The notes: a model not told the origin generated them from the sequence alone. A stretch of 64,000 bases of DNA from Sphingomonas sp. LC-1 (GCF_025371035.1 NZ_JANZXB010000009.1:1-64000), one strand, 5' to 3'; numbered from the stretch's first letter, positions 35,390 to 44,906 are shown. Numbers and translations: made by a program.

Positions 35390-37159
35390 CTAACCGGCGT
35401 CGCGGATCACCGCCAGAAAGGCTTCGCCATAGGCATCCAGCTTGCGCGCACCGATCCCCGACAGCAGCGATAGCGCCGCGCGGCTGGTCGGGCGCTGCGC
35501 CGCCATGTCGCGCAGCACCGAATCGTGGAAGATGACATAGGGCGGCACCCCCGCCTCCTGCGCCAGTTCGCGCCGCTTGGTGCGCAGCGCCTCGAACAGC
35601 GGATTGTCCGCCGGGTTGGCGGCGACCGGCGCGGCACGACGGCCCTTGCGCTCGCGTTTGGGCGGCACGACCAGCGACAGCCGCGCCTCGCCCTTGATCA
35701 GCGCGCGCGCGGCGGGGCCGAACTCCAGCCCGCCATGATGATTGGTGCGCAGCGCATCGCGCAGCAGCAGCGCGCGGTGGACCGGCTTGAGCAGCGCCAC
35801 CTCGTCGCCGTCGACGATATTCCACACCGACAGCGCCTCATGCCCGTTCATCAGGCTGCGCTCGGTCGACTGGCCGGTCAGCACCTGCTCGATATAGCCC
35901 GCGCCGAACATCTGGCCGGTGCGGAACACCGCGGACAGGAATTTCTGCGCGGTCGTCGTTGCATCGACCGCATCGGGCGAGCCCAGGCAATTGTCGCAAT
36001 TGCCGCAATCCTCGGGCAAATCCTCGCCGAAATGGCGCAACAGGATGCGGCGGCGACACCCGCCCGTCTCGACCAGCGCGCCCAGCGCCGCCAGCCGCGC
36101 GCGCTCGCCGGGCTGGCGTTCGGGCTCCACCTCGGCGATGCGCTGGCGGGCGCGGGCGAAGTCCTCCGCGCCCCAGAAGAGATGCGCGACCGACGGATCG
36201 CCGTCGCGGCCCGCGCGCCCGGTCTCCTGATAATAGGCCTCGATCGACTTGGGCAGCCCGGCATGCGCGACGAAGCGGACATCGGGCTTGTCGATCCCCA
36301 TGCCGAAGGCGACGGTGGCGCAGATCACCATATCCTCGCTCGCCACGAAATCGGCCTGGTTCTTGGCGCGGATCGCGGGGTCCAGCCCGGCATGATAGGC
36401 GCGCACCGGCCGGCCGGGGCGGGCCAGCGCCTCGGCCAGCTTCTCGGTCGCGGCGCGCGTCTGGGCATAGACGATGCCGGGGCCGGGCGTGTCGGCGACC
36501 ACCCGCGCGATCTGCAAGTTCACATTGGCCTTGGGACTGATCGCATAGCGGATATTGGGCCGGTCAAAGCCCGAGACGATCATCCCCTCGACCGGAATGC
36601 CCAGCTGCTTGGCGATGTCGGCGCGGGTATGCGCGTCGGCGGTCGCGGTCAGCGCGAGCCGGGGCACGTCGGGGAACGCATCCATCAACGGCTCGAGCAG
36701 GCGATAATCGGGGCGGAAGTCGTGGCCCCATTCGCTGACGCAATGCGCCTCGTCGATCGCGAACAGGCTGAGCGGTGCCGAGCCCAGCAGCTCGCGGAAA
36801 TGCCCCGACGACGCGCGTTCGGGGGCGACATAGAGCAGGTCGAGCTGGCCGTCGCGGAAGCGCGCGACCGTCTCGGCGCGATTCTGGTCGACGCTGGTCA
36901 ATGTGGCGGCGCGGATGCCGACCGCCTCGGCCGCGCGCAACTGGTCGTGCATCAGCGCGATCAGCGGGCTGACCACGACGCAGCATCCGTCCATCATCAC
37001 GGCGGGAAGCTGGTAGCAGAGCGACTTGCCCGCGCCGGTCGGCATCACCGCCAGAGTCCGCTGGCGGTTCAGGACACGGTCGACCACCTGTTCCTGGACA
37101 CCCCGGAACTGGCTGTACCCGAAAACTTCGTGGAGCTTGGCAAGGGGGTCGGCGACCAT
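35390..37159 (-). CDS. recQ: ATP-dependent DNA helicase RecQ
   Basis: A 589-residue 3'-5' helicase. The motor motifs are Walker A in MPTGAGKSLCYQLPA (about residue 35), DEAH in FAIDEAHCVSEWGHDFR, LTATAD, and motif VI QETGRAGRDGDPS. The zinc-binding CRRR...CGNCDNC section follows, then a winged helix and an HRDC domain at the end (FEALRTKRRELAQEAGVPPY, VLRDMAAQRPTSRAALSLL). The start at 37159 fits the family N terminus; earlier in-frame starts give no homology. Confidence 0.95.
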   Translation of the reverse strand: MVADPLAKLHEVFGYSQFRGVQEQVVDRVLNRQRTLAVMPTGAGKSLCYQLPAVMMDGCCVVVSPLIALMHDQLRAAEAVGIRAATLTSVDQNRAETVARFRDGQLDLLYVAPERASSGHFRELLGSAPLSLFAIDEAHCVSEWGHDFRPDYRLLEPLMDAFPDVPRLALTATADAHTRADIAKQLGIPVEGMIVSGFDRPNIRYAISPKANVNLQIARVVADTPGPGIVYAQTRAATEKLAEALARPGRPVRAYHAGLDPAIRAKNQADFVASEDMVICATVAFGMGIDKPDVRFVAHAGLPKSIEAYYQETGRAGRDGDPSVAHLFWGAEDFARARQRIAEVEPERQPGERARLAALGALVETGGCRRRILLRHFGEDLPEDCGNCDNCLGSPDAVDATTTAQKFLSAVFRTGQMFGAGYIEQVLTGQSTERSLMNGHEALSVWNIVDGDEVALLKPVHRALLLRDALRTNHHGGLEFGPAARALIKGEARLSLVVPPKRERKGRRAAPVAANPADNPLFEALRTKRRELAQEAGVPPYVIFHDSVLRDMAAQRPTSRAALSLLSGIGARKLDAYGEAFLAVIRDAG

Positions 37160-37246
37160 CGCCGTGCATGTAGCGACGCCGGGCGGATGGGGAAAGGGCG
37201 CGACGACGCGCGCCGGTCGATCCCGGCTCTCCATCGCGGCCGTTTC

Positions 37247-37272
37247 GGAAACATCGGCGGCCTTGCGGGTTT
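37247..37272 (+). promoter_or_regulatory. Candidate EcfG-type promoter of csbD
   Basis: GGAAAC (37247-37252), 16 bases, then GGTT resembles the GGAAC-N16/17-CGTT general-stress promoter with two mismatches. It lies 40 bases before the csbD ATG. CsbD genes are classic members of such regulons in sphingomonads. Confidence 0.4.
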
Positions 37273-37312
37273 GACGCCCCAATCATTCCTGCCTCGTGAA
37301 AGGAGAAATTTC

Positions 37313-37597
37313 ATGAACACCGACACGATCGACGGCGCAGCCACCAATTTCGGCGGTCAGGTCAAGGAAGGCCTGGGCGGCGTGCTGGGCGACAAGACCA
37401 TGCAGGCCGAAGGCAAGGGCGAACAGCTGGGCGGCAAGACCCAGAAGGCTTTCGGCGACGCCAAGACCAGTGTCGACCAGGCGGTGCGTCCGCTGTTCGA
37501 TCAGGTCCGCGACTTCGTCCGCGAGCGTCCGCTGGCCTCGGCCGCGCTGGGCGGCGTGGTCGGCATCGCGCTGCTCAACACGCTGCGCGGCAAGTAA
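37313..37597 (+). CDS. CsbD-family stress protein
   Basis: A 94-residue protein. Residues 1-55 are the CsbD repeat region (TNFGGQVKEGLGGVLGDKTM, then QAEGKGEQLGGKTQKAFGDA), hydrophilic and probably disordered. Residues about 70-94 form a hydrophobic helix with GXXXG (ALGGVVGIALLNTLRG), the DUF883-like tail that anchors related proteins to the membrane. AGGAGA lies 7 bases before the ATG. The family is induced by general stress; a candidate promoter of that class lies upstream. Confidence 0.9.
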   Translation: MNTDTIDGAATNFGGQVKEGLGGVLGDKTMQAEGKGEQLGGKTQKAFGDAKTSVDQAVRPLFDQVRDFVRERPLASAALGGVVGIALLNTLRGK

Positions 37598-37603
37598 GCG
37601 CTA

Positions 37604-37864
37604 CGGCGGATCGACATTCAGTATTGCTTCTTCTTCCCTCTCCCCTGGACAGGGGAGAGGGTTAGCGAAGCTTGCCAGCCTGCTGGCTAGCGCAGCTTGG
37701 GTGAGGGGTTGAGCGAGCCCAAAGGCTCGCGCGCTCGCGGAGCGAGCGCCCACCCCTCACCCAGCTCCGACTAAGCCTTTGCTCTAGCAAAGACCAAGTC
37801 TGCGCAACCCTCTCCCCTCTACGAGGGGCGAGGGACGGAGAGGCGTCGCTGAATGTCGATCCGA
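37604..37864. repeat. Dispersed intergenic element R1, copy 2, with terminal inverted repeats
   Basis: About 260 bases, bounded by CGGATCGACATTCAG (37607-37621) and its inverse CTGAATGTCGATCCG (37849-37863). Internal hairpins are CCCCTGGACAGGGG, GCTCGCGCGCTCGCGGAGCG and TCCCCTCTACGAGGGG. The body is nearly the same as 13836-14070. The 410 bases from 37598 to 38007 hold nothing else that I can see. Confidence 0.9.
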
Positions 37865-38007
37865 CTTGGTCCGAAGGATGTGACGGGCGATGCGGGGCGA
37901 CCGCATTGCCTCTTTCGTCATGCGCCGACGGTGCCCGGCGGGCAGCGGCAGGCGGTTCGCCGTAACCCGCTTGCTCCGTCCCGCCCCATCGCCTAGCGCT
38001 CATCACC

Positions 38008-38589
38008 ATGAAGCGATTGGCCATTTATTGCGGGTCGGCGACCCCCAGCGACCCCCTCTATATCGAAACGGCGCGGAGCGTCGGGCGCGGGCTGGCGGAG
38101 CGGGGGATCGGCGTCGTCTATGGCGGCGGACGGCTGGGCCTGATGGGCGCGGTCGCCGATGCGGCGCTGGCGGCCGGGGGCGAGGTGATCGGCATCATCC
38201 CGCAGGCGCTGGTCGATGCCGAGGTCGCGCATCGCGGCCTGACCGAGCTGCACGTCGTGCCCGGCATGCACGAGCGCAAAAAGGCGTTCACCGACCTGTC
38301 CGACGGCTTCATCACCATCGCGGGCGGCACCGGCACGATGGACGAGCTGTGGGAGGCACTGAGCTGGGCGCAGCTCGGCTATCATGCCGATCCGGTCGGA
38401 CTGCTCAACACCGGCGGCTACTACGATCATCTCGTCGCCTTCTGGGACAAGATGGGCGAGGTCGGGTTCCTGCGGCCGCAGCACCGCGACTTGCTGATCG
38501 TCGACGATACGCTCGACGGGCTGCTCGACCGGATGGCGGCGCATGTCCCGACCCAGCCGATCGTGCGCATGAACGCGGGCGACCTGTGA
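38008..38589 (+). CDS. LOG-family nucleoside 5'-monophosphate phosphoribohydrolase
   Basis: A 193-residue Rossmann-fold protein of the TIGR00730/LOG family. The signature PGGxGTxxE appears as AGGTGTMDELWEALSW (about residue 108), with GGGRLGLMGAVADAA before it and the catalytic Arg in MHERKKAF. LOG enzymes split ribose from cytokinin or AMP-type nucleotides; in bacteria the role is often purine salvage. The gene overlaps the phytoene synthase gene by 4 bases (GTGA), so they are co-translated. Confidence 0.92.
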   Translation: MKRLAIYCGSATPSDPLYIETARSVGRGLAERGIGVVYGGGRLGLMGAVADAALAAGGEVIGIIPQALVDAEVAHRGLTELHVVPGMHERKKAFTDLSDGFITIAGGTGTMDELWEALSWAQLGYHADPVGLLNTGGYYDHLVAFWDKMGEVGFLRPQHRDLLIVDDTLDGLLDRMAAHVPTQPIVRMNAGDL

Positions 38590-39536
38590 GCCAGCCCGCC
38601 GCCCCGACCGAGCGGGCGGCGCTGGTGGCGGCGGCCAAGGCCTCGATCGCGCGTGGGTCTAAGAGCTTCGCGGCGGCCAGCCTGTTGTTCGATCCCGACA
38701 CGCGCGAGCGCGCCTGGCTGCTCTATGCTTGGTGCCGCCGGTGCGACGACATCGCCGATGGGCAGGACCATGGCCATGGCATGACCCGCGTCGCCGATGC
38801 ACCCGCCCGGCTGGCGGAGCTGACCGAGAAGACCGAGGCGGCGCTGGCAGGGCAGGTCGTCGGCGATCCCGCCTTCGATGCGCTGCGGGTCGTCGCGGCG
38901 GAAACGGGGATGCCGCATCGCTGGCCACGCGACCTGATCGCGGGGTTCGCGCTGGATGCCGAGGATTGGCGGCCCGAGACCGAGGAGGATCTCTACCGTT
39001 ACTGCTATCATGTCGCGGGCGTCGTCGGCTGCATGATGGCGGTGACGATGGGCGTGGCACCCGATGACGAGGCGGTGCTCGACCGTGCCTGCGACCTGGG
39101 GATGGCGTTTCAGCTCGCCAATATCGCGCGCGACATCGCCGAGGATGCGGGGGCGGGACGGCATTATCTGCCGCGTGAATGGCTTGCCTATAAGAGTATC
39201 TCGCCCGACGCGATCATGGCGCCGTCGCACCGACCGGGCCTGAGCGCATTGGCCCGCCGCCTGACCGACCAGGCGGCCCGGTTCGAGGCGAGCGCGCGGA
39301 TGGGCACGCCCGCTTTGTCCTATCGGTCGGCCTGGGCGGTCCTGTCGGCGGCGGCGATCTATGGCGCGATCGGGCGCAAGGTGGCGCGGCGTGGCCGGCG
39401 GGCCTGGGACAACCGCGTTGGGACCAGCAAGACCGAAAAGCTGCGTTTCATGGTGGCGGCAAGCATGCAGGCTGCGCGGCGGGCCCGGATGACGATCACG
39501 CCGCGCGACCCGACGCTATGGACGCGACCGCGTTAA
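38586..39536 (+). CDS. crtB: Phytoene synthase
   Basis: A 316-residue enzyme that joins two geranylgeranyl diphosphates to make phytoene, the first carotenoid step. The two aspartate motifs are CRRCDDIAD (about residue 50) and ANIARDIAEDAGAGRHYLP (about residue 178), with FALDAEDWRPET between. It starts at a GTG that overlaps the LOG stop. The genes for the next steps (crtI, crtY) are 7.6 kb away on the opposite strand. crtE and later-step genes are not in the window. Confidence 0.94.
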   Translation: MSQPAAPTERAALVAAAKASIARGSKSFAAASLLFDPDTRERAWLLYAWCRRCDDIADGQDHGHGMTRVADAPARLAELTEKTEAALAGQVVGDPAFDALRVVAAETGMPHRWPRDLIAGFALDAEDWRPETEEDLYRYCYHVAGVVGCMMAVTMGVAPDDEAVLDRACDLGMAFQLANIARDIAEDAGAGRHYLPREWLAYKSISPDAIMAPSHRPGLSALARRLTDQAARFEASARMGTPALSYRSAWAVLSAAAIYGAIGRKVARRGRRAWDNRVGTSKTEKLRFMVAASMQAARRARMTITPRDPTLWTRPR

Positions 39537-39657
39537 TCGTCCTTGCTCCCGTTCAGTTCGGGCGAATGGTAAGGGACGAAGGCAACCAAGCTGTTTAGTG
39601 GGGTTGATCCATTGTCTTCGGCTTCGCTCTGGCGAACGGGGAAAAGGGATATATGGC

Positions 39658-39888
39658 TCAGCCCCGCGACGGCTTGCGCTCGGCCTTCGCCGTTTGCGCG
39701 CCCATGCGACGGCAATCCGCGCCGATGACCGGGAAGGGAACATCGGTATTGGCGGCGATCCGGTTGGCCAGGTCGGCGCGGCACTGCGCCATGGTTTCAT
39801 ATCGTGCGGGGACCATGCGGGCCTCGGTGCAATCGATGCTGCCATCGCCGCAGCCCAGGATTGCCATCACATAGAAAATCGGTTCCAT
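39658..39888 (-). CDS. Small conserved protein of 76 residues
   Basis: The protein opens MEPIFYVMAILGCGDGSIDC and has four Cys (two in the first 20 residues, others in AQCRAD and GADCRRMG) that could form disulfides; the N-terminal hydrophobic stretch may be an uncleaved signal. Similar short proteins occur next to no fixed neighbour in sphingomonads, as far as I recall. Function is unknown. It is divergent from the S9 peptidase gene. Confidence 0.6.
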   Translation of the reverse strand: MEPIFYVMAILGCGDGSIDCTEARMVPARYETMAQCRADLANRIAANTDVPFPVIGADCRRMGAQTAKAERKPSRG

Positions 39889-40010
39889 TCGACCGCCTCC
39901 ACTCGATTTTGAAAACGCGGGGGTGCGCCAAGTTGTTCCGATTTTGCGCTTGCCGGGGCTTGGTGGCGCTGTCATGCTCGACCAATACAGTCCGTGGGTG
40001 GGAGCATGAG

Positions 40011-41981
40011 ATGGTGTTGAAGGCTTTATTGGCGGCAGGAGCGGCGATGATGGTGGCGCAGTCGGCAATGGCGGCGGACGTGCCGCTGATCGAACGGACC
40101 AAGTTGTTCGGCAATCCGACCAAGATCGGCGGGCAACTTTCGCCCGATGGCAAGTGGATCAGCTTCATCGCGCCGCGCGACGGGGTGCTCAACGTCTGGG
40201 TCGCGCCGATCGCCACGCCCGACCAGGCCAAGCCGCTGACCGACGAGAAGGCGCGGCCGATCCGCCAGGCCTTCTGGTCGCCCGACTCCAAGTCGATCCT
40301 GTTCGTCAACGACAAGGGCGGCGACGAAAATTTCCTGCTCTACGGCGTCAATGTCGCGACCGGCGAGCAAAAGGCGCTGACCCCGTTCGAGAAGACGCGC
40401 GTCCAGATCGTCGGCACCAGCGAGACGATCAAGGACCGTATCCTGGTCGGCGTCAACAATCGCGATCCGCGCTGGCATGACGTGTACGAGCTGAACCTGA
40501 CCAGCGGCGCGCTGACCAAGGTGATGCAGAATGACGGCTATGCCGGGTTCCTGGCCGACGACCAGCTGCACCTGCGCATGGCGGCCAAGGCACGCCCCGA
40601 TGGCGGTTCCGACTATTACAGGGTCAATGGCACCACCGTCGAGGCGACGCCGGTCGTGCAGTTCGGGCTGGACGATTCGCTGACCACTTCGCCGCTGGGC
40701 TTCACGGTGGATGGCAAGACGCTCTACTGGATGGACAGCCGCGGCCGGAACACCGCCGCGCTGATGGCGCAGGACATGGGCAGCGGCAAGATGGCCGTGA
40801 TCGGCGAAAGCCCCAAGGCCGATGTCGGCGGCGGGCTGTTCAATCCGAAGACCGGTCGGGTCGAGGCCTATTCGGTCAATTACCTCAAGCGCGACTATGT
40901 GCCGGTCGGCGACGCGGTGAAGGCCGACCTCGCCTTTCTGAAGGCGCAGAATAAGGGCGAGTTTTCGATCGGGTCGCGCACCGATGCCGATGACAAGTGG
41001 ATCGTCACCTTCGATCCCGTGACCGCGCCCGCCTCGACCTGGCTGTACGATCGCAAGGGCAAGACGCTGACTCAGCTTTATGTCAGCCGCCCCGAACTGG
41101 CCGATGCGCCGTTGGTGCCGATGGAGGCGGTGGAAATCCCGGCGCGCGACGGGCTGACGCTGGTGTCGTACCTGACCAAGCCCAAGGGCGTGACCGGGCC
41201 GGTGCCGATGGTGTTGTTCGTCCATGGCGGCCCCTGGGCGCGCGATGGTTACGGCTATAACGGCTATCACCAGTGGCTCGCCAATCGCGGCTATGCGGTG
41301 CTGTCGGTCAATTACCGCGGCTCGACCGGCTTTGGTAAGAACTTCATCTCGGCGGGCGACCTGCAATGGGGCCGCAAGATGCATGACGACCTGATCGACG
41401 CGGTCGACTGGGCGGTCAAGCAGGGCGTCACCACGCCCGACAGGGTGGCGATCATGGGCGGCTCCTATGGCGGCTATGCGACGCTGGCGGGCCTGACCTT
41501 TACGCCGGAGAAATTCGCGTGCGGGGTCGATATCGTCGGTCCGTCGAACCTGTTCACCCTGCTCAAGACGATCCCGCCTTATTGGGAAGCGGGCAAGCAG
41601 CAATTCTACAAGCGGATGGGCGACCCCACGACCGAGGAGGGCCGCGCGCTGCTGAAGGAACGCTCGCCGCTGACCTTTGTCGATCGGATCAAAAAGCCGC
41701 TGCTGATCGGGCAGGGCGCGAACGACCCGCGCGTCAATGTGGCGGAAAGCGACCAGATCGTCGCGGCCATGGCGGCGAAGAACATCCCCGTCACCTATGT
41801 CGTCTTCCCCGACGAAGGCCATGGCTTTGCCCGGCCCGCCAACAACATCGCCTTCAACGCGGTGGCCGAGAATTTCCTCGCCCCCTGCCTGGGCGGCCGT
41901 GCCGAGCCGATCGGCGACACGCTGAAGGGCTCTACGGCCGATGTGAAGCATGGCGCGGACTATGTGAAAGGCTTGAAATAA
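40011..41981 (+). CDS. Exported S9 prolyl-oligopeptidase-type peptidase
   Basis: A 656-residue protein with a clear signal peptide (MVLKALLAAGAAMMVAQSAM, cut before ADVPLI). Residues about 25-390 form the propeller. The hydrolase domain has the nucleophile in GGSYGGYATL (Ser about residue 485), the Asp in GANDPRV and the His in DEGHGFARPAN (about residue 603). Relatives are dipeptidyl aminopeptidase or acylaminoacyl peptidases that digest peptides in the periplasm. It differs from the cytosolic oligopeptidase B at 9903. Confidence 0.9.
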   Translation: MVLKALLAAGAAMMVAQSAMAADVPLIERTKLFGNPTKIGGQLSPDGKWISFIAPRDGVLNVWVAPIATPDQAKPLTDEKARPIRQAFWSPDSKSILFVNDKGGDENFLLYGVNVATGEQKALTPFEKTRVQIVGTSETIKDRILVGVNNRDPRWHDVYELNLTSGALTKVMQNDGYAGFLADDQLHLRMAAKARPDGGSDYYRVNGTTVEATPVVQFGLDDSLTTSPLGFTVDGKTLYWMDSRGRNTAALMAQDMGSGKMAVIGESPKADVGGGLFNPKTGRVEAYSVNYLKRDYVPVGDAVKADLAFLKAQNKGEFSIGSRTDADDKWIVTFDPVTAPASTWLYDRKGKTLTQLYVSRPELADAPLVPMEAVEIPARDGLTLVSYLTKPKGVTGPVPMVLFVHGGPWARDGYGYNGYHQWLANRGYAVLSVNYRGSTGFGKNFISAGDLQWGRKMHDDLIDAVDWAVKQGVTTPDRVAIMGGSYGGYATLAGLTFTPEKFACGVDIVGPSNLFTLLKTIPPYWEAGKQQFYKRMGDPTTEEGRALLKERSPLTFVDRIKKPLLIGQGANDPRVNVAESDQIVAAMAAKNIPVTYVVFPDEGHGFARPANNIAFNAVAENFLAPCLGGRAEPIGDTLKGSTADVKHGADYVKGLK

Positions 41982-41984
41982 GCC

Positions 41985-42077
41985 GTCACACCCGTCGCCC
42001 CGGCGCAGGCCGGGGCCTCTTTCGACATGGGATGATCGGTCGACGGAGATCCCGGCCTGCGCCGGGATGACGGGTGC
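41985..42077. repeat. GC-rich palindromic element
   Basis: CACCCGTCGCCCCGGCGCAG, continuing GCCGGGGCC, at 41988-42017 returns inverted at 42048-42077 (GATCCCGGCCTGCGCCGGGA, then TGACGGGTG). The arms are about 25 bases. One arm occurs alone at 6382-6404. It lies between the S9 peptidase and the ABC transporter genes. Confidence 0.75.
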
Positions 42078-42118
42078 ACCATTGAACTTCGCCCCCGTTC
42101 CGCCGACATGGGGACGAC

Positions 42119-43948
42119 ATGCCGCCACTCGACCCCACCGCCGGTACGCCTGACCGGCCTCTGATCCCGACGCTTCGCCGTTTCCTGCCCTATCTCTGGC
42201 CCGCCGGAGCGCCTGCTCTGCGCGCGCGGATCGTGGCGGCGATGGCGTTGGTCGTGGTGTCCAAGCTCCTCCAGGTGCTGGGCGCGGCGTATACGCTGAA
42301 ATATGCCGTCGACCGGATGGCGGGGGGCGATCGCGGCGCGGCGATGCTGATCGTCCTGCTGGTCATCGGCTATGCGGCGGCGCGGTTCGGAACGACGCTG
42401 TTCGACAATCTGCGCAATGCGGTGTTCGAGATGGTCGGGCAGGACGCGACCCGGCGGCTGTCCGCCGATGTGTTCCGGCATCTCCACCGGCTGTCGCTGC
42501 GCTTCCATCTGGAGCGGCGCACCGGCGCGGTGACCAAGGTGGTCGAGCGCGGGACCAAGAGCATCGACACCATGCTCTACTTCCTGCTGTTCAACATCGC
42601 CCCGACGGTGCTGGAATTGGCGCTGGTCCTGACGATCTTCGGAAAGAGTTTCGGGCCGGTGCTGGTCGTCACCACGCTGGCGATGGTGGTCCTGTACATC
42701 GTCTTCACCCGCAAGGTAACCGACTGGCGCAACGCTTTGCGCACGAAGATGAACGATCTCGACACCGGCGCGGTCGCCCATGCCGTCGACTCGCTGCTTA
42801 ACTTCGAGACGGTGAAATATTTCAACGCCGAGGAGCGCGAGGCGAAGCGGTACGAGAATGGCGTCGCCGCCTATGCGCGCGCGGCGACCAAGTCGGAAAA
42901 CTCGCTCGCCTGGCTGAACGTGGGGCAGGCGGCGATCACCAGCCTGATGCTGGGCTTTGCCATGGCCTGGGTCGTGCGCGAGTGGAGCCGGGGTGCCGCG
43001 TCGGCGGGCGACGTGGTGTTCGTCTCTACCCTGTTGTCGCAGCTTTTCCGGCCGCTCGACCTGCTCGGGATGGTCTATCGCACCATCCGGCAGGGGGTGA
43101 TCGACATGGGGGCGATGTTCGACCTGATCGACACCCCCGCCGAGGTGGTCGACGCCCCCGGCGCGACGCCGCTGGCCGTCACGGGCGGGCATGTCTGCTT
43201 CGACCAGGTCGTCTTCGGCTATGAGCCCGATCGCCAGATCCTGAAGGGCTTGACCCTCGACATTCCGGCCGGGACGACGTGCGCGGTCGTCGGGCCATCG
43301 GGGGCGGGCAAGTCGACGCTCGCGCGATTGCTCTACCGCTTCTACGATGTGAACCAGGGCGCGATCACCATCGATGGACAGGCGGTGGCGCAGGTGACGC
43401 AGGATAGCTTACGGGCCGCGATCGGAATCGTCCCGCAGGACACGGTGCTGTTCAACGACACGATCGGCTATAATATCGGCTATGGCCGCGAAGGCGCCGA
43501 CCAGGCCGAGGTGGAGCAGGCCGCCAAGGGTGCCGCCATCGCCGACTTCATCGAACGCCAGCCACAGGGTTATGCCACCCGCGTCGGCGAGCGCGGGTTG
43601 AAGCTGTCGGGCGGCGAGAAGCAGCGCGTGGCGATCGCGCGCACGCTGCTGAAAGATCCGCCAATCCTGATCCTCGACGAGGCGACCAGCGCGCTCGACA
43701 GCCGGACCGAGGCGGATATTCTTGCCACGCTCCAAGCGATCGAGCGCGGGCGCACGACCCTGGTCATCGCGCACCGGCTGTCGACCATCGTCCATGCCGA
43801 CCAGATCGTCGTTCTCGACGGCGGCCGGGTGGCGGAGCGGGGGACCCATGGCGAATTGCTGGCCTCGGGGGGCCTCTATGCCGAGATGTGGGCCCGCCAG
43901 GCCGCCGAGGTGGAATCGGCCGAGGAAGAGGACGCGCTGCTCGCCTAG
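42119..43948 (+). CDS. ABC exporter, Atm1/heavy-metal type (fused permease and ATPase)
   Basis: A 609-residue half transporter. Residues about 30-330 hold six membrane helices. The ATPase domain carries Walker A GPSGAGKSTLAR (about residue 395), the signature LSGGEKQRVAIARTLL (about 500) and Walker B LILDEATSALD (about 520). The sequence VVERGTKSIDTMLYFLLFNI near helix 3 is typical of Atm1/HMT1 transporters, which export glutathione-linked compounds in iron-sulfur or metal homeostasis. Partner genes are not nearby. A homodimer is expected. Confidence 0.9.
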   Translation: MPPLDPTAGTPDRPLIPTLRRFLPYLWPAGAPALRARIVAAMALVVVSKLLQVLGAAYTLKYAVDRMAGGDRGAAMLIVLLVIGYAAARFGTTLFDNLRNAVFEMVGQDATRRLSADVFRHLHRLSLRFHLERRTGAVTKVVERGTKSIDTMLYFLLFNIAPTVLELALVLTIFGKSFGPVLVVTTLAMVVLYIVFTRKVTDWRNALRTKMNDLDTGAVAHAVDSLLNFETVKYFNAEEREAKRYENGVAAYARAATKSENSLAWLNVGQAAITSLMLGFAMAWVVREWSRGAASAGDVVFVSTLLSQLFRPLDLLGMVYRTIRQGVIDMGAMFDLIDTPAEVVDAPGATPLAVTGGHVCFDQVVFGYEPDRQILKGLTLDIPAGTTCAVVGPSGAGKSTLARLLYRFYDVNQGAITIDGQAVAQVTQDSLRAAIGIVPQDTVLFNDTIGYNIGYGREGADQAEVEQAAKGAAIADFIERQPQGYATRVGERGLKLSGGEKQRVAIARTLLKDPPILILDEATSALDSRTEADILATLQAIERGRTTLVIAHRLSTIVHADQIVVLDGGRVAERGTHGELLASGGLYAEMWARQAAEVESAEEEDALLA

Positions 43949-43954
43949 GCGATG

Positions 43955-44875
43955 TCAGCGGCAGCTAAGCCGTATCTGATGCGCGGGCTTGTCGAACACG
44001 ATCGACGAGCAGCGGTCGAGCCGGTCCGCGCCGATCGACAGGCGGTCGCGCTTGATGTCGTGCTTGCCCTTGCCGGTTACCACCACCTCATTGGGGTCGA
44101 CGGCTTTGTCGGCGTCGGCGATGCTATCCGTCTTGCCATTGTCCGTGGTCCGCACGCCCAATGATCCTATGGTGAGCGGCCCGACGATCAGCGGGGTCGC
44201 CAGCGTCATGGTGCGGATCGGGCGCTCGACGCCGAAGGCGATCTCGGTCGTGCGGGTCGACCCGGTCAAAGTGCCGCCATAGGCGCGGGCCAGCCGCACT
44301 GCCGCGCCCGCATTGGCCAGGGTGTAGGGATGGTGCGGATCGAAGCGGATGCGCAGCGGCTCTCCCTCTACCATGATGGTTGCGAACCGCTCGGCCCAGC
44401 CGCCGAACAAATCGCCTTGGTCGACCATGGGAAAGGCGATCGTGCGTTCCCCGGCGACCGGTTCGCGCAGACGGAAGCGGATAACGGGTTCGGGAAGACT
44501 GCCCGGCCCGAAGACTCCCGCAACGCCCGTGGCGAAGGGCTGTGGGGTAAAACCGATCCGCCGCTTCTGTGGCTTTTCCGAGCCGAACGTGACCCGTGCC
44601 ACGGCGGTGCGACCTGCGATCAGCTTGGGTCCCACGCCATAGCCGACGCCGATCATGCCCGCTTTCATACCCGCCGCTTCGGCGAATTCCTGGGTGATGA
44701 GGGGCATGGCCGGAACGCCCGGATCGATGCGGACGATGCGCGTGACGCCGTTGATCGTGATCGGTTCCAGCCCATCCGGCGCGACAACCCGCTCCTGAGG
44801 GGGCGAGGACGCCGCGACTCCGAAGGTCGTGAGTGAAAGAATGGCAATCTTGGAAAAGTCAATGGCCACGAACAC
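43955..44875 (-). CDS. Exported protein, possibly of retropepsin-like fold
   Basis: A 306-residue protein with an N-terminal hydrophobic segment (SKIAILSLTTFGVAAS). The rest is strand-rich with repeated GLY-ALA motifs and a phrase ATLANAGAAVRLAR, and the ending VFDKPAHQIRLSCR, which is often seen in proteins of the clan of retroviral-type aspartic proteases (a conserved DxG is not clear, and the sequence IDPGVPAMPLIT may replace it). No certain family is recognised. An inverted repeat (ATGTTGC with GCAACAT) lies 12 bases upstream of the start. Confidence 0.45.
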   Translation of the reverse strand: MFVAIDFSKIAILSLTTFGVAASSPPQERVVAPDGLEPITINGVTRIVRIDPGVPAMPLITQEFAEAAGMKAGMIGVGYGVGPKLIAGRTAVARVTFGSEKPQKRRIGFTPQPFATGVAGVFGPGSLPEPVIRFRLREPVAGERTIAFPMVDQGDLFGGWAERFATIMVEGEPLRIRFDPHHPYTLANAGAAVRLARAYGGTLTGSTRTTEIAFGVERPIRTMTLATPLIVGPLTIGSLGVRTTDNGKTDSIADADKAVDPNEVVVTGKGKHDIKRDRLSIGADRLDRCSSIVFDKPAHQIRLSCR

Positions 44876-44886
44876 TTTCTCCCGTC

Positions 44887-44906
44887 ATGTTGCGTATCGG
44901 CAACAT
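44887..44906. promoter_or_regulatory. Inverted repeat in the leader of the exported protein gene
   Basis: ATGTTGC, GTATCG, GCAACAT is a perfect 7-base inverted repeat 11 bases before the start codon at 44875. It may be an operator or a leader hairpin. Confidence 0.5.
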
